Both the position numbers and the translations under genes were made by a program. This document shows positions 17,873-26,532 of a DNA stretch of 64,000 nt, piece after piece; within the stretch, counting starts at the first letter, position 1, and each line of letters starts with the position of its first letter. The notes under the pieces are model-generated. The model had not been told where the DNA came from. It saw only the letters and a list, made by a program, of their open reading frames with translations, and searched no databases. The stretch is from Thiodiazotropha sp040507035 (GTDB taxonomy: Bacteria > Pseudomonadota > Gammaproteobacteria > Chromatiales > Chromatiaceae). The stretch spans positions 1 to 64,000 of the forward strand of contig JBEVVR010000017.1 in NCBI GenBank assembly GCA_040507035.1, in the 5' to 3' direction.

Positions 17873-18703
17873 ATGATTAACCCCTTCAGCGAGCTATCCA
17901 GCTTTATCTCGCCAATGGCTATGCAGATATACGTAGTCTTGATGATTGTAATGGTAATCGGGGGCACTATCCTCGATATGATCCATAAAAAGAGTGCCCA
18001 GTACTTCTTTGAGAATTCCAAGAAAGCCGAGAAGAACGCAAAGCGCACTGTCAGCAGCGGTGAGAAAATGTCGCTTGCGGTGCAAACTGTTACCAGTGAG
18101 GTTCTAACCTCATCGGAGTTTTGCAACCCGCAACGCCGGCTTTCTCACCTCTTGACCATGTACGGATTCATTATCTTTGTTGTTGCCACGGCAACATTGA
18201 TATTTGCCTATCCGACTGAGGCATCCGCTGGCATCTGGCCCACGCTGTGGCATCTGGGTGCCGCCATGCTGTGTGTCGGCGGTTACTGGTTCTGGTTCTT
18301 TATCCGCGTAGACGTGTCTGCCGAAGGCAAGTCCTGGTACCAGCTGGCGAAGGCTGATCTGTTCATTGTTTCGCTGCTGACCACCGCCACCTTCGGTCTG
18401 CTCTGGTCTTTCACTCAAGGCAGCGGCCTCGGCTGGCTGTTCTTTGTGCTGTTCCTGATTTCCAGCACCTCGCTTTTCGGAACCGTGTTGTGGTCAAAGT
18501 TTGCCCATATGTTCTTCAAGCCCGCCGCGGCATATCAGAAAAAGCTCACCAAGGCCGATGGCTCGCAAGAGAATCTGCCTGACCTGGGCGAGCTCTCTGA
18601 TCCTGCCCTGCAGGCACGCTATCCGGACATCCCGGAATACATGGGTACCAATCCGCCCAACATGGGACTTGGCATCAAGCGTGAAGCGCCTCAACACTAC
18701 TAA
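17873..18703 (+). CDS. aprM: APS reductase membrane anchor AprM
   Basis: 276 residues with about five membrane segments: roughly 16-37, 100-120, 122-143, 162-180 and 185-208. The hydrophilic loop after the first segment and the polar tail ending LGIKREAPQHY face one side. AprM is the proposed membrane partner of APS reductase in many sulfur-oxidising gammaproteobacteria, passing electrons from AprB toward the quinone pool; other thiotrophs use QmoABC instead. It lies directly upstream of aprB and aprA, the usual order. An AGGAG ribosome site precedes the ATG. Confidence 0.9.
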   Translation: MINPFSELSSFISPMAMQIYVVLMIVMVIGGTILDMIHKKSAQYFFENSKKAEKNAKRTVSSGEKMSLAVQTVTSEVLTSSEFCNPQRRLSHLLTMYGFIIFVVATATLIFAYPTEASAGIWPTLWHLGAAMLCVGGYWFWFFIRVDVSAEGKSWYQLAKADLFIVSLLTTATFGLLWSFTQGSGLGWLFFVLFLISSTSLFGTVLWSKFAHMFFKPAAAYQKKLTKADGSQENLPDLGELSDPALQARYPDIPEYMGTNPPNMGLGIKREAPQHY

Positions 18704-18735
18704 GTCGTTCCAACCGAATTATAGAGAGAACTGAT

Positions 18736-19218
18736 ATGCCAACATTCGTATATATGACCCGTTGTGACGGCTGCGGACACTGTGTCGATATCTGCCCATC
18801 AGACATCATGCACATCGATCCGACCTACCGTCGCGCCTACAACCTTGAGCCCAACATGTGCTGGGAGTGTTACTCCTGCGTCAAGGCCTGCCCTCACCAC
18901 GCCATCGATGTGCGTGGTTATGCTGACTTCGCCCCGCTGGGCCACTCGGTTCGAGTGATCCGTGACGAGGAGAAAGGTGTTATCGCCTGGCGCATCAAGT
19001 CGCGTAATGGCGAGACTGACCTGAACCTGCTGGCGCCCATCACCACCAAGCCCTGGGGTAAACACATTCCTCAGCTTGCTGATGCGCCTGCTCCGAGCCA
19101 GGAGATGCGTGACAGCCAGCTGCTGTTCAACGAGCCCAAATACATTCGTATGGACGATGGTGATATCCACACCCTAGAGTCCAATGGCTTGCATATGGAA
19201 AAAGGGGTGTACTACTAA
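18736..19218 (+). CDS. aprB: Adenylylsulfate reductase beta subunit AprB
   Basis: 160 residues. Two [4Fe-4S] clusters are shown by C10, C13, C16, C20 (CDGCGHCVDIC) and C42, C45, C48, C52 (CWECYSCVKAC). AprB carries electrons between the FAD of AprA and the membrane partner. In sulfur oxidisers the enzyme runs toward APS: sulfite plus AMP gives APS and two electrons. The tail after residue 100 is the region that wraps AprA in known structures. Its stop overlaps the aprA start (TAATG). Confidence 0.96.
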   Translation: MPTFVYMTRCDGCGHCVDICPSDIMHIDPTYRRAYNLEPNMCWECYSCVKACPHHAIDVRGYADFAPLGHSVRVIRDEEKGVIAWRIKSRNGETDLNLLAPITTKPWGKHIPQLADAPAPSQEMRDSQLLFNEPKYIRMDDGDIHTLESNGLHMEKGVYY

Positions 19219-21131
19219 TGGCCTACAAAACTATCGTAGAAGACAACATTGATATCCTGGTTGCAGGTGCTGGCCTCGGCGGCACCGGTGCGGCTTTCGA
19301 AGCCCGCTACTGGGGTAAAAACAAGAAGATCGTTATTGCAGAGAAGGCGAACATCGACCGTTCCGGTGCTGTTGCCCAGGGTCTCTACGCGATCAACTGC
19401 TACATGGGTACCCGCTTCGGCGAGAACAACCCGGAAGATCACGTGCGTTATGCGCGTATCGATCTGATGGGCATGGTGCGTGAGGACCTGCTGTTTGATA
19501 TGGCGCGTCACGTCGACTCCGCGGTTCACCAGTTCGAAGAGTGGGGCATGCCGATCATGCGCAACCCCAAGACCGGATCCTACCTGCGTGAGGGTCGCTG
19601 GCAGATCATGATTCATGGTGAGTCCTACAAGCCGCTGGTGGCTGAGGCTGCCAAGAAGTCTGCCGACAAGGTCTACAACCGTATCTGTGTGACCCACCTG
19701 CTGATGGATGAGGCCAAAGAGAACCGCGTTGCCGGCGCTGTTGGCTTCAACGTCCGTACCGGTGACTACCACGTATTCAAATCCAAGACCGTTGTTGTCG
19801 GCGCCGGTGGTGCTTCCAACATCTTCAAGCCCCGCTCCGTTGGTGAGGGTGCCGGTCGTGTCTGGTATGCCCCCTGGTCTTCCGGTTCCGCTTACGGTCT
19901 GATGATCGGTGCTGGCGCCAAGATGACCCAGATGGAGAATCGTATCGTTCTGGCCCGTTTCAAAGATGGTTACGGCCCGGTTGGTGCTTACTTCCTGCAT
20001 CTGAAGACCTACACCCAGAACTGCAACGGTGAAGAGTACGAGTCGAACTGGTTCCCAGAGCTGCAGAAGATGGTCGGTAAAGAGTATCTGGACCCAGAGC
20101 TCTCCCATGCCACCCATCGCCCTATTCCGACTTGTCTGCGTAACCATGCGCTGATCAATGAGGTCAATGCAGGTCGTGGTCCTATCCACATGGTGACCAT
20201 GGAAGCCTTCCAGGATCCCCATCTGGAAGAGATCGGCTGGCACAACTTCCTGGGCATGACCGTCGGTCAGGCCGTACTTTGGGCTGCAACCGATGTTAAC
20301 CCCAAGTATGAGAACCCTGAGCTGACCACCTCTGAGCCTTACGTCATGGGTTCCCACGCCACCGGCTGTGGTGCCTGGTGCTCCGGTCCTGAAGATCTCT
20401 CACCTGACGAGTACTTCTGGGGCTACAACCGCATGACCACCGTCGAAGGCCTGTTCGGCGCCGGTGACGCGGTTGGCGGTACACCCCACGCCTTCTCCTC
20501 CGGTTCATTCACCGAGGGTCGTCTGGCCGCCAAGGCTGCCTGTAAGTACATCGACGACGGCAAGGCCGCGGGCATCCGCGTCTCGGAAGAGCAGATCGAT
20601 CGTCGCAAGGCTGAGATCTACAAGCCGATGGAACACTACAAGATCTATCGAAACGAGATCGTTGCCGGCAGCGTTAACCCCAACTACATCAACCCCCGTC
20701 AGGGTCTGGACCGTCTGCAGAAGCTGATGGACGAGTATGCGGGTGGTGTAACGGTCAACTACATGACCAACGAGAAGCTGCTGCACATCGGCCTGAAGAA
20801 GATGAAGACCCTGGAAGAGGATCTGGAGAAGGTGGCCGCCGAGAACATCCACGAACTGCTGCGTGCGTGGGAGTTGAAGCATCGTCATCTCGCTTCCGAG
20901 GCTGTTATTCAGCACACCCTGTTCCGTAAGGAGACCCGTTGGCCCGGTTACTACTACCGTGGTGACGCGCTGAAGGTGGATGACGACAACTGGCATGTAC
21001 TGACTGTCTCCCGTCGTGATCCGCAGACCGGTGAATACACGATGGAAAAAGCGCCTCTGTATCACCTGGTCGGTGATATCGAAGATAAAGCGCTGGCAGA
21101 ACTGAAAGCTAAGGAAAAGGCGACTGCCTAG
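19218..21131 (+). CDS. aprA: Adenylylsulfate reductase alpha subunit AprA
   Basis: 637 residues, the normal length. The FAD-binding motif GAGLGG is at 17-22 within a fumarate-reductase-type flavoprotein fold. Features typical of AprA include the region around MGTRFGENNPEDHVRY and the GAGDAVGGTPHAFSSG flavin motif near 415. It forms the catalytic subunit with AprB. Codon use is strongly biased to C- and G-ending codons such as GGT, CGT and AAG, which suggests high expression compared with neighbouring genes. A strong terminator follows, so the transcript is aprMBA only. Confidence 0.97.
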   Translation: MAYKTIVEDNIDILVAGAGLGGTGAAFEARYWGKNKKIVIAEKANIDRSGAVAQGLYAINCYMGTRFGENNPEDHVRYARIDLMGMVREDLLFDMARHVDSAVHQFEEWGMPIMRNPKTGSYLREGRWQIMIHGESYKPLVAEAAKKSADKVYNRICVTHLLMDEAKENRVAGAVGFNVRTGDYHVFKSKTVVVGAGGASNIFKPRSVGEGAGRVWYAPWSSGSAYGLMIGAGAKMTQMENRIVLARFKDGYGPVGAYFLHLKTYTQNCNGEEYESNWFPELQKMVGKEYLDPELSHATHRPIPTCLRNHALINEVNAGRGPIHMVTMEAFQDPHLEEIGWHNFLGMTVGQAVLWAATDVNPKYENPELTTSEPYVMGSHATGCGAWCSGPEDLSPDEYFWGYNRMTTVEGLFGAGDAVGGTPHAFSSGSFTEGRLAAKAACKYIDDGKAAGIRVSEEQIDRRKAEIYKPMEHYKIYRNEIVAGSVNPNYINPRQGLDRLQKLMDEYAGGVTVNYMTNEKLLHIGLKKMKTLEEDLEKVAAENIHELLRAWELKHRHLASEAVIQHTLFRKETRWPGYYYRGDALKVDDDNWHVLTVSRRDPQTGEYTMEKAPLYHLVGDIEDKALAELKAKEKATA

Positions 21132-21144
21132 CCAATAAAAAATA

Positions 21145-21222
21145 CCAAACAGGAGTCCCCCATTGGGTCTTCTGTTTGGCTTTAATTAAAGAGGCCAATA
21201 TAATTGTTGGCCTCTTTTTTTA
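21145..21222 (+). terminator. Tandem hairpins ending the apr operon
   Basis: The first hairpin has arms CCAAACAG/CTGTTTGG (21145-21152 and 21172-21179). The second is a classical intrinsic terminator: arms GAGGCCAA/TTGGCCTC (21191-21198 and 21207-21214) extended by AA/TT, followed by a run of T. Confidence 0.88.
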
Positions 21223-21369
21223 TTTGTATGTCACTGGATTTCTTGTATAAAGAGAGAATCGTCCATCAATAGCATGCCTGAGAAAGATGGGGCATCTATA
21301 TGAAATATCAGACTTTTGTCTTCTTTAACGGCGAATTATTTCTGACCTTTGCGAAACACAGAGCAACAG

Positions 21370-21720
21370 ATGAATATAATTGACAACACAGACGAAGAGC
21401 TTCTGACCTTGGGTATCCCCTGGTGGGAGGACCTGATCAAGTATTCCAACAAGGGGCAGTATGGAAAATTCATCCAGAACTTTTCCTACGATCTGCTCCT
21501 CGGCCTGAATGAAGTGGAACTGGGTAATCAGTTTGCCAAAAGCGAACTTACCCGGAATCTCGATAGCAACTACGATTTCCTCGGCTTCATCCGCCGCGGC
21601 GAGCATGTGACCTTTCTGTTCAGAGTCCGCAGCACCAAGCGCGAAGGTGAATGGCTGGGCCGGATGGTGGTCGGTTATGAAAGAGGCGAACCGAAGATAT
21701 TTGCAGCATCGATTTTTTAA
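21370..21720 (+). CDS. Conserved hypothetical protein
   Basis: 116 residues from the ATG at 21370; a TTG at 21349 would add seven. Acidic N-terminus (MNIIDNTDEELLTLGIPWWE) and a C-terminal beta-rich part with GEWLGRMVVGYERGEPKIF. No domain recognised and no signal peptide. It stands 6 bases before the FKBP-type gene, so the two are probably co-transcribed and may be functionally linked. Confidence 0.65.
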   Translation: MNIIDNTDEELLTLGIPWWEDLIKYSNKGQYGKFIQNFSYDLLLGLNEVELGNQFAKSELTRNLDSNYDFLGFIRRGEHVTFLFRVRSTKREGEWLGRMVVGYERGEPKIFAASIF

Positions 21721-21726
21721 GCGGCC

Positions 21727-22242
21727 ATGAAAGATATCATACAGCATAACAAGCTCGTGGAACTGAACTACAAGGTTCTTGACGAGAAAACCGGACAGCT
21801 TTTATCAACGGTGGAATACCCCATAAGCTACGTGCATGGCGCGGATCAGGTGCTCGCCACCCAGGTCACCGCCCAGCTGGAAGGCAAGGCTGAAGGGGAT
21901 GTCATCGAAGTTCCCATCGACGGTAACCTGATCTACGGTCCCCGTGACGAAGGCCTGGTGTTTACCGATCACATCGAGAACGTGCCGCAAGAGTTCCGCG
22001 AAATCGGCATGAAGATTCTGATGGAAAACGACAAAGGGGAACCCCGGGAGTTCATCGTCACCCGCATGGACGACAAAACCCTCACCGTTGACGGAAACAA
22101 CCCTCTTTGCGGTAGAGATCTTATCTTCAGATTGGAAATCCTGACCGTCAGAGATGCCACCGAACAAGAGATTGAAGCGGGAACCAAGGTGGTTAACGGG
22201 CCGGATATCGATGTGGACAGTGACAAGATCGTACCGATCTAG
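21727..22242 (+). CDS. FKBP-type peptidyl-prolyl isomerase, SlyD-like
   Basis: 171 residues. The FKBP core begins NKLVELNYKVLDEKTGQLL. The inserted flap domain follows (EVPIDGNLIYGPRDEGLVFT), and the closing strand carries VDGNNPLCGRDLIFRLEI, a SlyD hallmark. Such enzymes isomerise prolyl bonds and act as folding chaperones in the cytoplasm. The His-rich metal tail of E. coli SlyD is absent; the C-terminus is short and acidic. Confidence 0.9.
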   Translation: MKDIIQHNKLVELNYKVLDEKTGQLLSTVEYPISYVHGADQVLATQVTAQLEGKAEGDVIEVPIDGNLIYGPRDEGLVFTDHIENVPQEFREIGMKILMENDKGEPREFIVTRMDDKTLTVDGNNPLCGRDLIFRLEILTVRDATEQEIEAGTKVVNGPDIDVDSDKIVPI

Positions 22243-22297
22243 TACTCCTTCATCATAATATTTACGCTTCCAGAGCCCACCCAAATGGCCACTAGTA

Positions 22298-22475
22298 AGT
22301 GTCCGTCCAGAAACCACATGAACACTGGTAGGCGACTGACGGTTGTCTTTCGGAGTAGCGGCATGGATGCCGCGTAAGCCCCGTCAGCACAGGGATGTGC
22401 TGTTGGGGCGTCGGAGAAAGATAACCGTCAGGCGCCGGGGGAGAGTGAAATACTCGTAGTTTATGGCCGGACACT
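22298..22475. mobile_element. 178-base MITE-like palindromic element
   Basis: Imperfect terminal inverted repeats: AGTGTCCGTCCAGAAACCAC at 22298-22317 pairs with 22456-22475 (17 of 20 matches by hand). Inside is a second, longer nested repeat around GACGGTTGTCTTTC and GAAAGATAACCGTC. Within that lie two hairpins, GCGGCAT/ATGCCGC and CCCC..CAGCACA/TGTGCTG..GGGG. No reading frame of note. TAGT occurs close to both ends, but a clear target duplication is not seen. It fits a non-autonomous element or an intergenic palindromic repeat. Confidence 0.65.
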
Positions 22476-22477
22476 AG

Positions 22478-23149
22478 TTACATATTACTGAACGGATCGT
22501 CATAGAGCAGGATGCTGACATAGGGTGCGTAGGTCAAAACGGCGCCCTGGTATGGGCCCAGTTCATTGAAGGCATGCAGCACCTGCATCAGTAGCGTGTC
22601 GCTGTTGGTGTCCGCTTTCAGCGCCTCCAGGGCCGAGACCAGAGGCCTGATATCATCCAACTCCAGATGTTGCTTCAGCAGTTGAATCGTCTCGTCGATT
22701 CTCTCCGCTTTTATATGCTCCCGGTTCTTTGTTAGCTGGACCTGCTCAGCTTCATCGAACTCCGTGGGCTCACCGTATTGACTCGGACTCTTCGCCGCCG
22801 GCCCGGGGCCGGACTGAAGTCCGGCAAAGGCGTTGAATTCCTCGAAAGCCTTCTGCTTGAGTGCGTTGACAAACCCGTTGAATGCTTCGGTATTCGGTTT
22901 GCCCAGGAAGAGTGATAGCAGAGGTTCAGCGTTGACGCGGCTATTGAAATGCAGAAATGACTTGCTGATCACCGGCTCTGGATCCAGCACTGTCAGCATC
23001 ACCGTCAATGTCTCCTCTTTTTTGAATGGCGCCTTGATACGAACCTTGACATGGTCATCGACCAACTCAAACTCCTGAGTGCCTTTAATAAGATCTTTCT
23101 GTATGAGCTTCATTGTCATATCGATGTCTTTACTAGGGCCTGTTAACAC
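22478..23149 (-). CDS. Hypothetical protein, four-gene operon
   Basis: Up to 223 residues from a GTG whose G overlaps the previous stop (TAGTG); an ATG at 23119 (MTMKLIQKD) is an alternative start that looks more natural. Charged and helical in the second half (AERIDETIQLLKQHLELDD), with no recognised domain. It is last in a run with the 110-residue gene, an acetyltransferase and a YCII-like gene. The MITE-like element lies immediately after it. Confidence 0.6.
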   Translation of the reverse strand: MLTGPSKDIDMTMKLIQKDLIKGTQEFELVDDHVKVRIKAPFKKEETLTVMLTVLDPEPVISKSFLHFNSRVNAEPLLSLFLGKPNTEAFNGFVNALKQKAFEEFNAFAGLQSGPGPAAKSPSQYGEPTEFDEAEQVQLTKNREHIKAERIDETIQLLKQHLELDDIRPLVSALEALKADTNSDTLLMQVLHAFNELGPYQGAVLTYAPYVSILLYDDPFSNM

Positions 23150-23457
23150 TATTTGAAGAGTTGACTTATCAAATCAGCGACATACTCGTGACCAAAAGAG
23201 TTTTCGCCACAATGGATGATCTCCCGCTCTGAACCGATAAAAGCGAGATAGGGATGAACCTCAAGGCCATCTTGTTCGATATTCGCCTGACCATCTATGG
23301 TGCTGGTGACGCTGAATGCGATCTCACCGGTCAGCTCTCTTAATTTATCGCCGGTCACCCCGCCCTGTGCCAGTTTGAATCGAATCTGTTCGATGAGTTC
23401 CCGCACCAGAATCTCTTGCAGCTGTTCAAATTTCTCGATATCAAGTATTTGTTGCAT
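23149..23457 (-). CDS. Small hypothetical protein
   Basis: 102 residues from the ATG at 23457 (MQQILDIEKFEQLQEIL); an upstream in-frame start would add eight. The N-terminus is a charged helix, the C-terminus GSEREIIHCGENSFGHEYV. No family recognised. It follows the acetyltransferase gene with a 29-base gap and overlaps the next gene by one base. Confidence 0.6.
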   Translation of the reverse strand: MQQILDIEKFEQLQEILVRELIEQIRFKLAQGGVTGDKLRELTGEIAFSVTSTIDGQANIEQDGLEVHPYLAFIGSEREIIHCGENSFGHEYVADLISQLFK

Positions 23458-23486
23458 ATTGGATTTCTTTAAAATTCGCAAAAAGA

Positions 23487-24536
23487 TTAATTATACACTT
23501 TCTGTTTCAGGCTTTTCAGCACTCCCCAAAGCGCCATCATTGGATTGAACGCCCTGCTCTCTTGCGGGACATTGTCGATGCAGCTCAATCGCCAGCGCTG
23601 ACGGCGCTCCGACATCCAGTCCTGTTTGTAGGCGTCGTTCCCCATGAGAAAGTCGATCTCTTCGACCCTATCGACGTCGATCACATGCTGCATGAGATAG
23701 GCGATCAGAATGGAGCCGGGAGAGTATCGCTTCCATGCCTCATCATAGGCCAGTTTGAAGATGCTCGCCTTGCCGTGGGCGACGAACCAGAATTGAGCGG
23801 CCGCAGGCTTATTGTTGATATAGAGAATTGCGAGCCTTAGCCATCCACACGCAGAAAAACGCCTGGCGAGACCATCGACAAAGGGCTCGAAGACTTCATT
23901 GGCCTTCCAACTGGCATTATAAGCCGTGCGAAAATCGGCCAATGCCTGATCCAAGTGGTTGTCGGTAAAGAGACGAATCTCATAACCCTGCTCGCGATGC
24001 AGTTTACGCTGCTTGCGCTTGACGGTGTTTCTGACCCTGGATGGACGGGTCGCCATATAGTCAGCAAACGATTCGCCCTCTGTGCGGTGGATCCAGTTAT
24101 AGAAGCGGAAATACCGATGACATGCATAGCCGCAAGACTCCATCGCCTGCTGCAGGGCATCTAGGTTTTGGTCATCATCGGCAACAGGGTCCAGTTGCAG
24201 AGAATGAACTGGCAACTGTCTCAAGCCTTCAATCAGGCATGCCAGTATCTGCTGCTGCCTGTTCGTCTCGAGCAGTAGCGTGTAGAGCGACGTATATAGA
24301 TGTTTCAGTGGAAAACAGTGCTCACTATCCTGTTGTGACAGGGGCAGCAGGGCAAGCACCCTATCCCCATCGACCACACAGGCCAATAAGATCGTCTTGC
24401 CTTGTTCGAGACCATTTTCCCGCAGGTTCTCAAACCATGGCCGGGAAAAAAAGATGCTCTCTCTTTCACTGCTTGCAAAAAGCTGGTCGACACTGGCCGG
24501 CAGATCACGCCAGTCAGGATAACAGATGAATCTCAT
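23487..24536 (-). CDS. GNAT/FemAB-like acyltransferase (BioF2/CelD-type)
   Basis: 349 residues. The layout matches the acetyltransferases annotated as involved in cellulose or cell-envelope polysaccharide synthesis: N-terminal SRPWFENL, middle YMATRPSRVRNTVKRKQRKL, and a second GNAT-like half with KPAAAQFWFVAHGKASIFKLAYDEAW and SPGSILIAYLMQH. Function is likely acyl transfer to a polymer or lipid; the substrate is unknown. The start overlaps the YCII-like stop (TAATG). Confidence 0.78.
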   Translation of the reverse strand: MRFICYPDWRDLPASVDQLFASSERESIFFSRPWFENLRENGLEQGKTILLACVVDGDRVLALLPLSQQDSEHCFPLKHLYTSLYTLLLETNRQQQILACLIEGLRQLPVHSLQLDPVADDDQNLDALQQAMESCGYACHRYFRFYNWIHRTEGESFADYMATRPSRVRNTVKRKQRKLHREQGYEIRLFTDNHLDQALADFRTAYNASWKANEVFEPFVDGLARRFSACGWLRLAILYINNKPAAAQFWFVAHGKASIFKLAYDEAWKRYSPGSILIAYLMQHVIDVDRVEEIDFLMGNDAYKQDWMSERRQRWRLSCIDNVPQESRAFNPMMALWGVLKSLKQKVYN

Positions 24537-24883
24537 TACTGAACTTTGCCATGCTCCTGTTTCGAACCGCCTGACATCTCAATCATCTCTGATACTTCCA
24601 GCGTGCCGCCAATCTCCAGAAACGGACATGCTTGCGCGGCAGCGAGGGCCTCCGCCATCGAGCCCATTCTGATAATACTGAGGCCGGACATCGCCGTTAC
24701 GCTGCCTGGCGCTGCACTACCGTCATTTTGTACCGTATGGGTATCTTTGAAGGGGATTGCCGGACTCACTACAGCGTCACCCAGGGACGATAACCACTGT
24801 TGGTACTTTTCGAAATGCTTTTGCCCCTCTTCGGGGCTGGAAGGATAGTTGCCTCCCAAATAGACAAAGATATACTGCGGCAT
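24536..24883 (-). CDS. YCII-like domain protein
   Basis: 115 residues from the ATG at 24883 (MPQYIFVYLGG), chosen because AGGAG lies 9 bases upstream; a longer in-frame start at 24919 lacks support. The GDAVVSPAIPF core and the terminal VSEMIEM fit the YCII/DGPF family, small ferredoxin-like proteins of uncertain role. First gene of the operon with the acyltransferase. Confidence 0.75.
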   Translation of the reverse strand: MPQYIFVYLGGNYPSSPEEGQKHFEKYQQWLSSLGDAVVSPAIPFKDTHTVQNDGSAAPGSVTAMSGLSIIRMGSMAEALAAAQACPFLEIGGTLEVSEMIEMSGGSKQEHGKVQ

Positions 24884-25016
24884 AGCTGGCGCTCCTGTGT
24901 TTAACGGATAAGGGCACAAAAAACCATGGATTTTAGCGGAAATCAGCGCCTGGATCAGTTATTTTATGTTATGGATAAGTACTATTAATTCAATAACCTG
25001 GCTTGCAAACTGTGGC

Positions 25017-25045
25017 TGGTTACCGGTTAAATTATCCTATATAAT
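25017..25045 (+). promoter_or_regulatory. Candidate promoter for the 53-residue gene
   Basis: A perfect TATAAT (25040-25045) with a weak -35 TGGTTA (25017-25022), spacer 17 bases. About 100 bases before the start at 25148. Confidence 0.4.
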
Positions 25046-25147
25046 CCACTACCCAAAATGATAATTTCATTGCTGTGATTCACGAGTCATTGTCATCTGC
25101 AAATAGTTGTAGTGAATGTCTCGAAAACTTAACTATAAAGGTGATTT

Positions 25148-25309
25148 ATGAGTGGACAAACCAAAACTAGACCTAAGGTTCCTGAAGGTAAAGCGCGTTT
25201 TGTAACAACCCGCCAGAAAGAAGCCAATGAAAAAGGTTTCGTTGGCTACGAGACCATCTGGGACTCCTTCCAGAAAGAGGTCGACTACACCACACCGAAA
25301 CGGCCCTAA
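25148..25309 (+). CDS. Small basic hypothetical protein, 53 residues
   Basis: Starts MSGQTKTRPKVPEGKARFV and ends DYTTPKRP. A good ribosome site (AAAGGTGA) sits just before the ATG and a strong terminator follows the stop, so it is a single-gene transcript. Lysine/arginine rich at both ends with an aromatic centre (FVGYETIWDSF). No family recognised. Clean promoter and terminator signals suggest it is expressed and possibly abundant. Confidence 0.7.
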   Translation: MSGQTKTRPKVPEGKARFVTTRQKEANEKGFVGYETIWDSFQKEVDYTTPKRP

Positions 25310-25315
25310 ACTCGA

Positions 25316-25364
25316 CCTTGTGTCGGGCGATCTTTTATAGTTCGCGCCGACACGAGGTTTTTTT
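25316..25364 (+). terminator. Intrinsic terminator of the 53-residue gene
   Basis: Long stem CCTTGTGTCGGGCG (25316-25329) with CGCCGACACGAGG (25345-25357), followed by seven T. Confidence 0.88.
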
Positions 25365-25392
25365 ACCACAGCCCGCCTTGGTTACGCCCGCA

Positions 25393-26367
25393 CTACTCAG
25401 CCAGATCTATACCATCAATTTCAATCACCCGCTCCAGTGAAGCCTCGATGATTGAGCGTGCCCGTGCGGTGGCCGCATGCAGCATGGCATGTAAAGCTGC
25501 ATCATCCCCATTTAGTATCTCGCACTGTTGACTGTACTCTTCGAAAGCACTCAGACTCGCAATGATATCGACCAGATGATGTGGGCATTCGCAACGCACA
25601 CTGACCGATGCCGCAGCCACTTTGGCCAACTCAGCATCGTTATATCTACGCGGCGGTATGTCTCCACTCAATTCAACACCCTCCACCGTACTCATGCTCG
25701 ATACTTCAGGCCGAGCATGAAGCGTGTGGCACAGACGCCTGATCTCGGGGATGGCCACTGGCATGCGTAGCGGTATTATGCGCTCCGACTCGAGTTGCGC
25801 TAATGTGGGGCTATTGGAGAAGCCGTAGACAATCAATGCCCTTGTGGCCCCGGACTTTTGCAGTAACTCCCCTATCTCTTTTACATGGACCGGCATCAGG
25901 GTTGAGTACTCGAGAATGATCAGGTCCACTTCCAACCCGGACACCTCTTCAAGAAAGCGCTCCTTATCTTGATGGAGAGCTGTAACAACCAGACCTTCGT
26001 CTTTTCTTAATTCGCTGGCTAGCTTGTTTGCCTGGATATCACCCAATAGTGCCAAACGATAGGGTTCGTCCATGCTAGCCATGGCGGTCGGTGTCCCGGC
26101 TTGAGTGACCCTTGCCTGTAATTGCTCCAGAGTCAGATTGGCAACGCTGCTAATTGCGTCACCTCGATCCACCAAACGCTTGATCAGGGTGAGTCGCGAG
26201 ATATCGTCCTGACTGTAAATCCGTCTTCCTGCCTTCGATCTCGTAGGAACCACCGTGCCATAGCGACGTTCCCAAACCCTCAATGTGTCTTGCGCCACAC
26301 CGGTTAGTCGAGAAACAGCGCCTATTCTGTAGGTCTGGTTTTCATTGATCTTGCTGATATTGTCCAT
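25393..26367 (-). CDS. MerR-family regulator with degenerate B12-binding-like domain
   Basis: 324 residues from the ATG at 26367. The N-terminal MerR helix-turn-helix is clear: YRIGAVSRLTGVAQDTLRVWERRYG, then TRSKAGRRIYSQDD. The rest has the alpha/beta layout of the cobalamin-binding sensors of the CarH/LitR group (DLIILEYSTLMPVHVKEIGELL), but the DxHxxG cobalamin motif is not seen, so it may be a light- or B12-independent relative like E. coli BluR/MlrA. It faces a DUF2189 gene divergently. Repeated TGTCCA hexamers fill the gap and overlap its own start, which suggests autoregulation. Confidence 0.82.
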   Translation of the reverse strand: MDNISKINENQTYRIGAVSRLTGVAQDTLRVWERRYGTVVPTRSKAGRRIYSQDDISRLTLIKRLVDRGDAISSVANLTLEQLQARVTQAGTPTAMASMDEPYRLALLGDIQANKLASELRKDEGLVVTALHQDKERFLEEVSGLEVDLIILEYSTLMPVHVKEIGELLQKSGATRALIVYGFSNSPTLAQLESERIIPLRMPVAIPEIRRLCHTLHARPEVSSMSTVEGVELSGDIPPRRYNDAELAKVAAASVSVRCECPHHLVDIIASLSAFEEYSQQCEILNGDDAALHAMLHAATARARSIIEASLERVIEIDGIDLAE

Positions 26368-26485
26368 ATTTTGTCCAGTTATAACCACTTAGTATTCGTG
26401 GAATTGGTTGTTTTCGCTGAATATTTTCTTGAATAAAACGAATTGTAGTTTATGTTACAAACATGTCCAGTACAAATTATGGACA
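26360..26485. promoter_or_regulatory. Cluster of four TGTCCA hexamers in the divergent MerR/DUF2189 promoter
   Basis: TGTCCA occurs at 26361-26366, 26372-26377 and 26464-26469, and inverted (TGGACA) at 26480-26485. The first two lie 11 bases apart as direct repeats over the MerR start. The last two form a perfect inverted repeat with a 10-base spacer, before the DUF2189 gene. Candidate binding sites for the MerR-type protein. Confidence 0.5.
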
Positions 26486-26532
26486 AGTAAAGACACATCA
26501 AGACTTAACAATTCCAGATGAGGATACTACCG

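Noticed and set aside
19215..20357. A 380-codon open frame antisense to aprA
   Set aside because: It mirrors the biased codon use of aprA, shows no domain or ribosome site, and aprA is certain.
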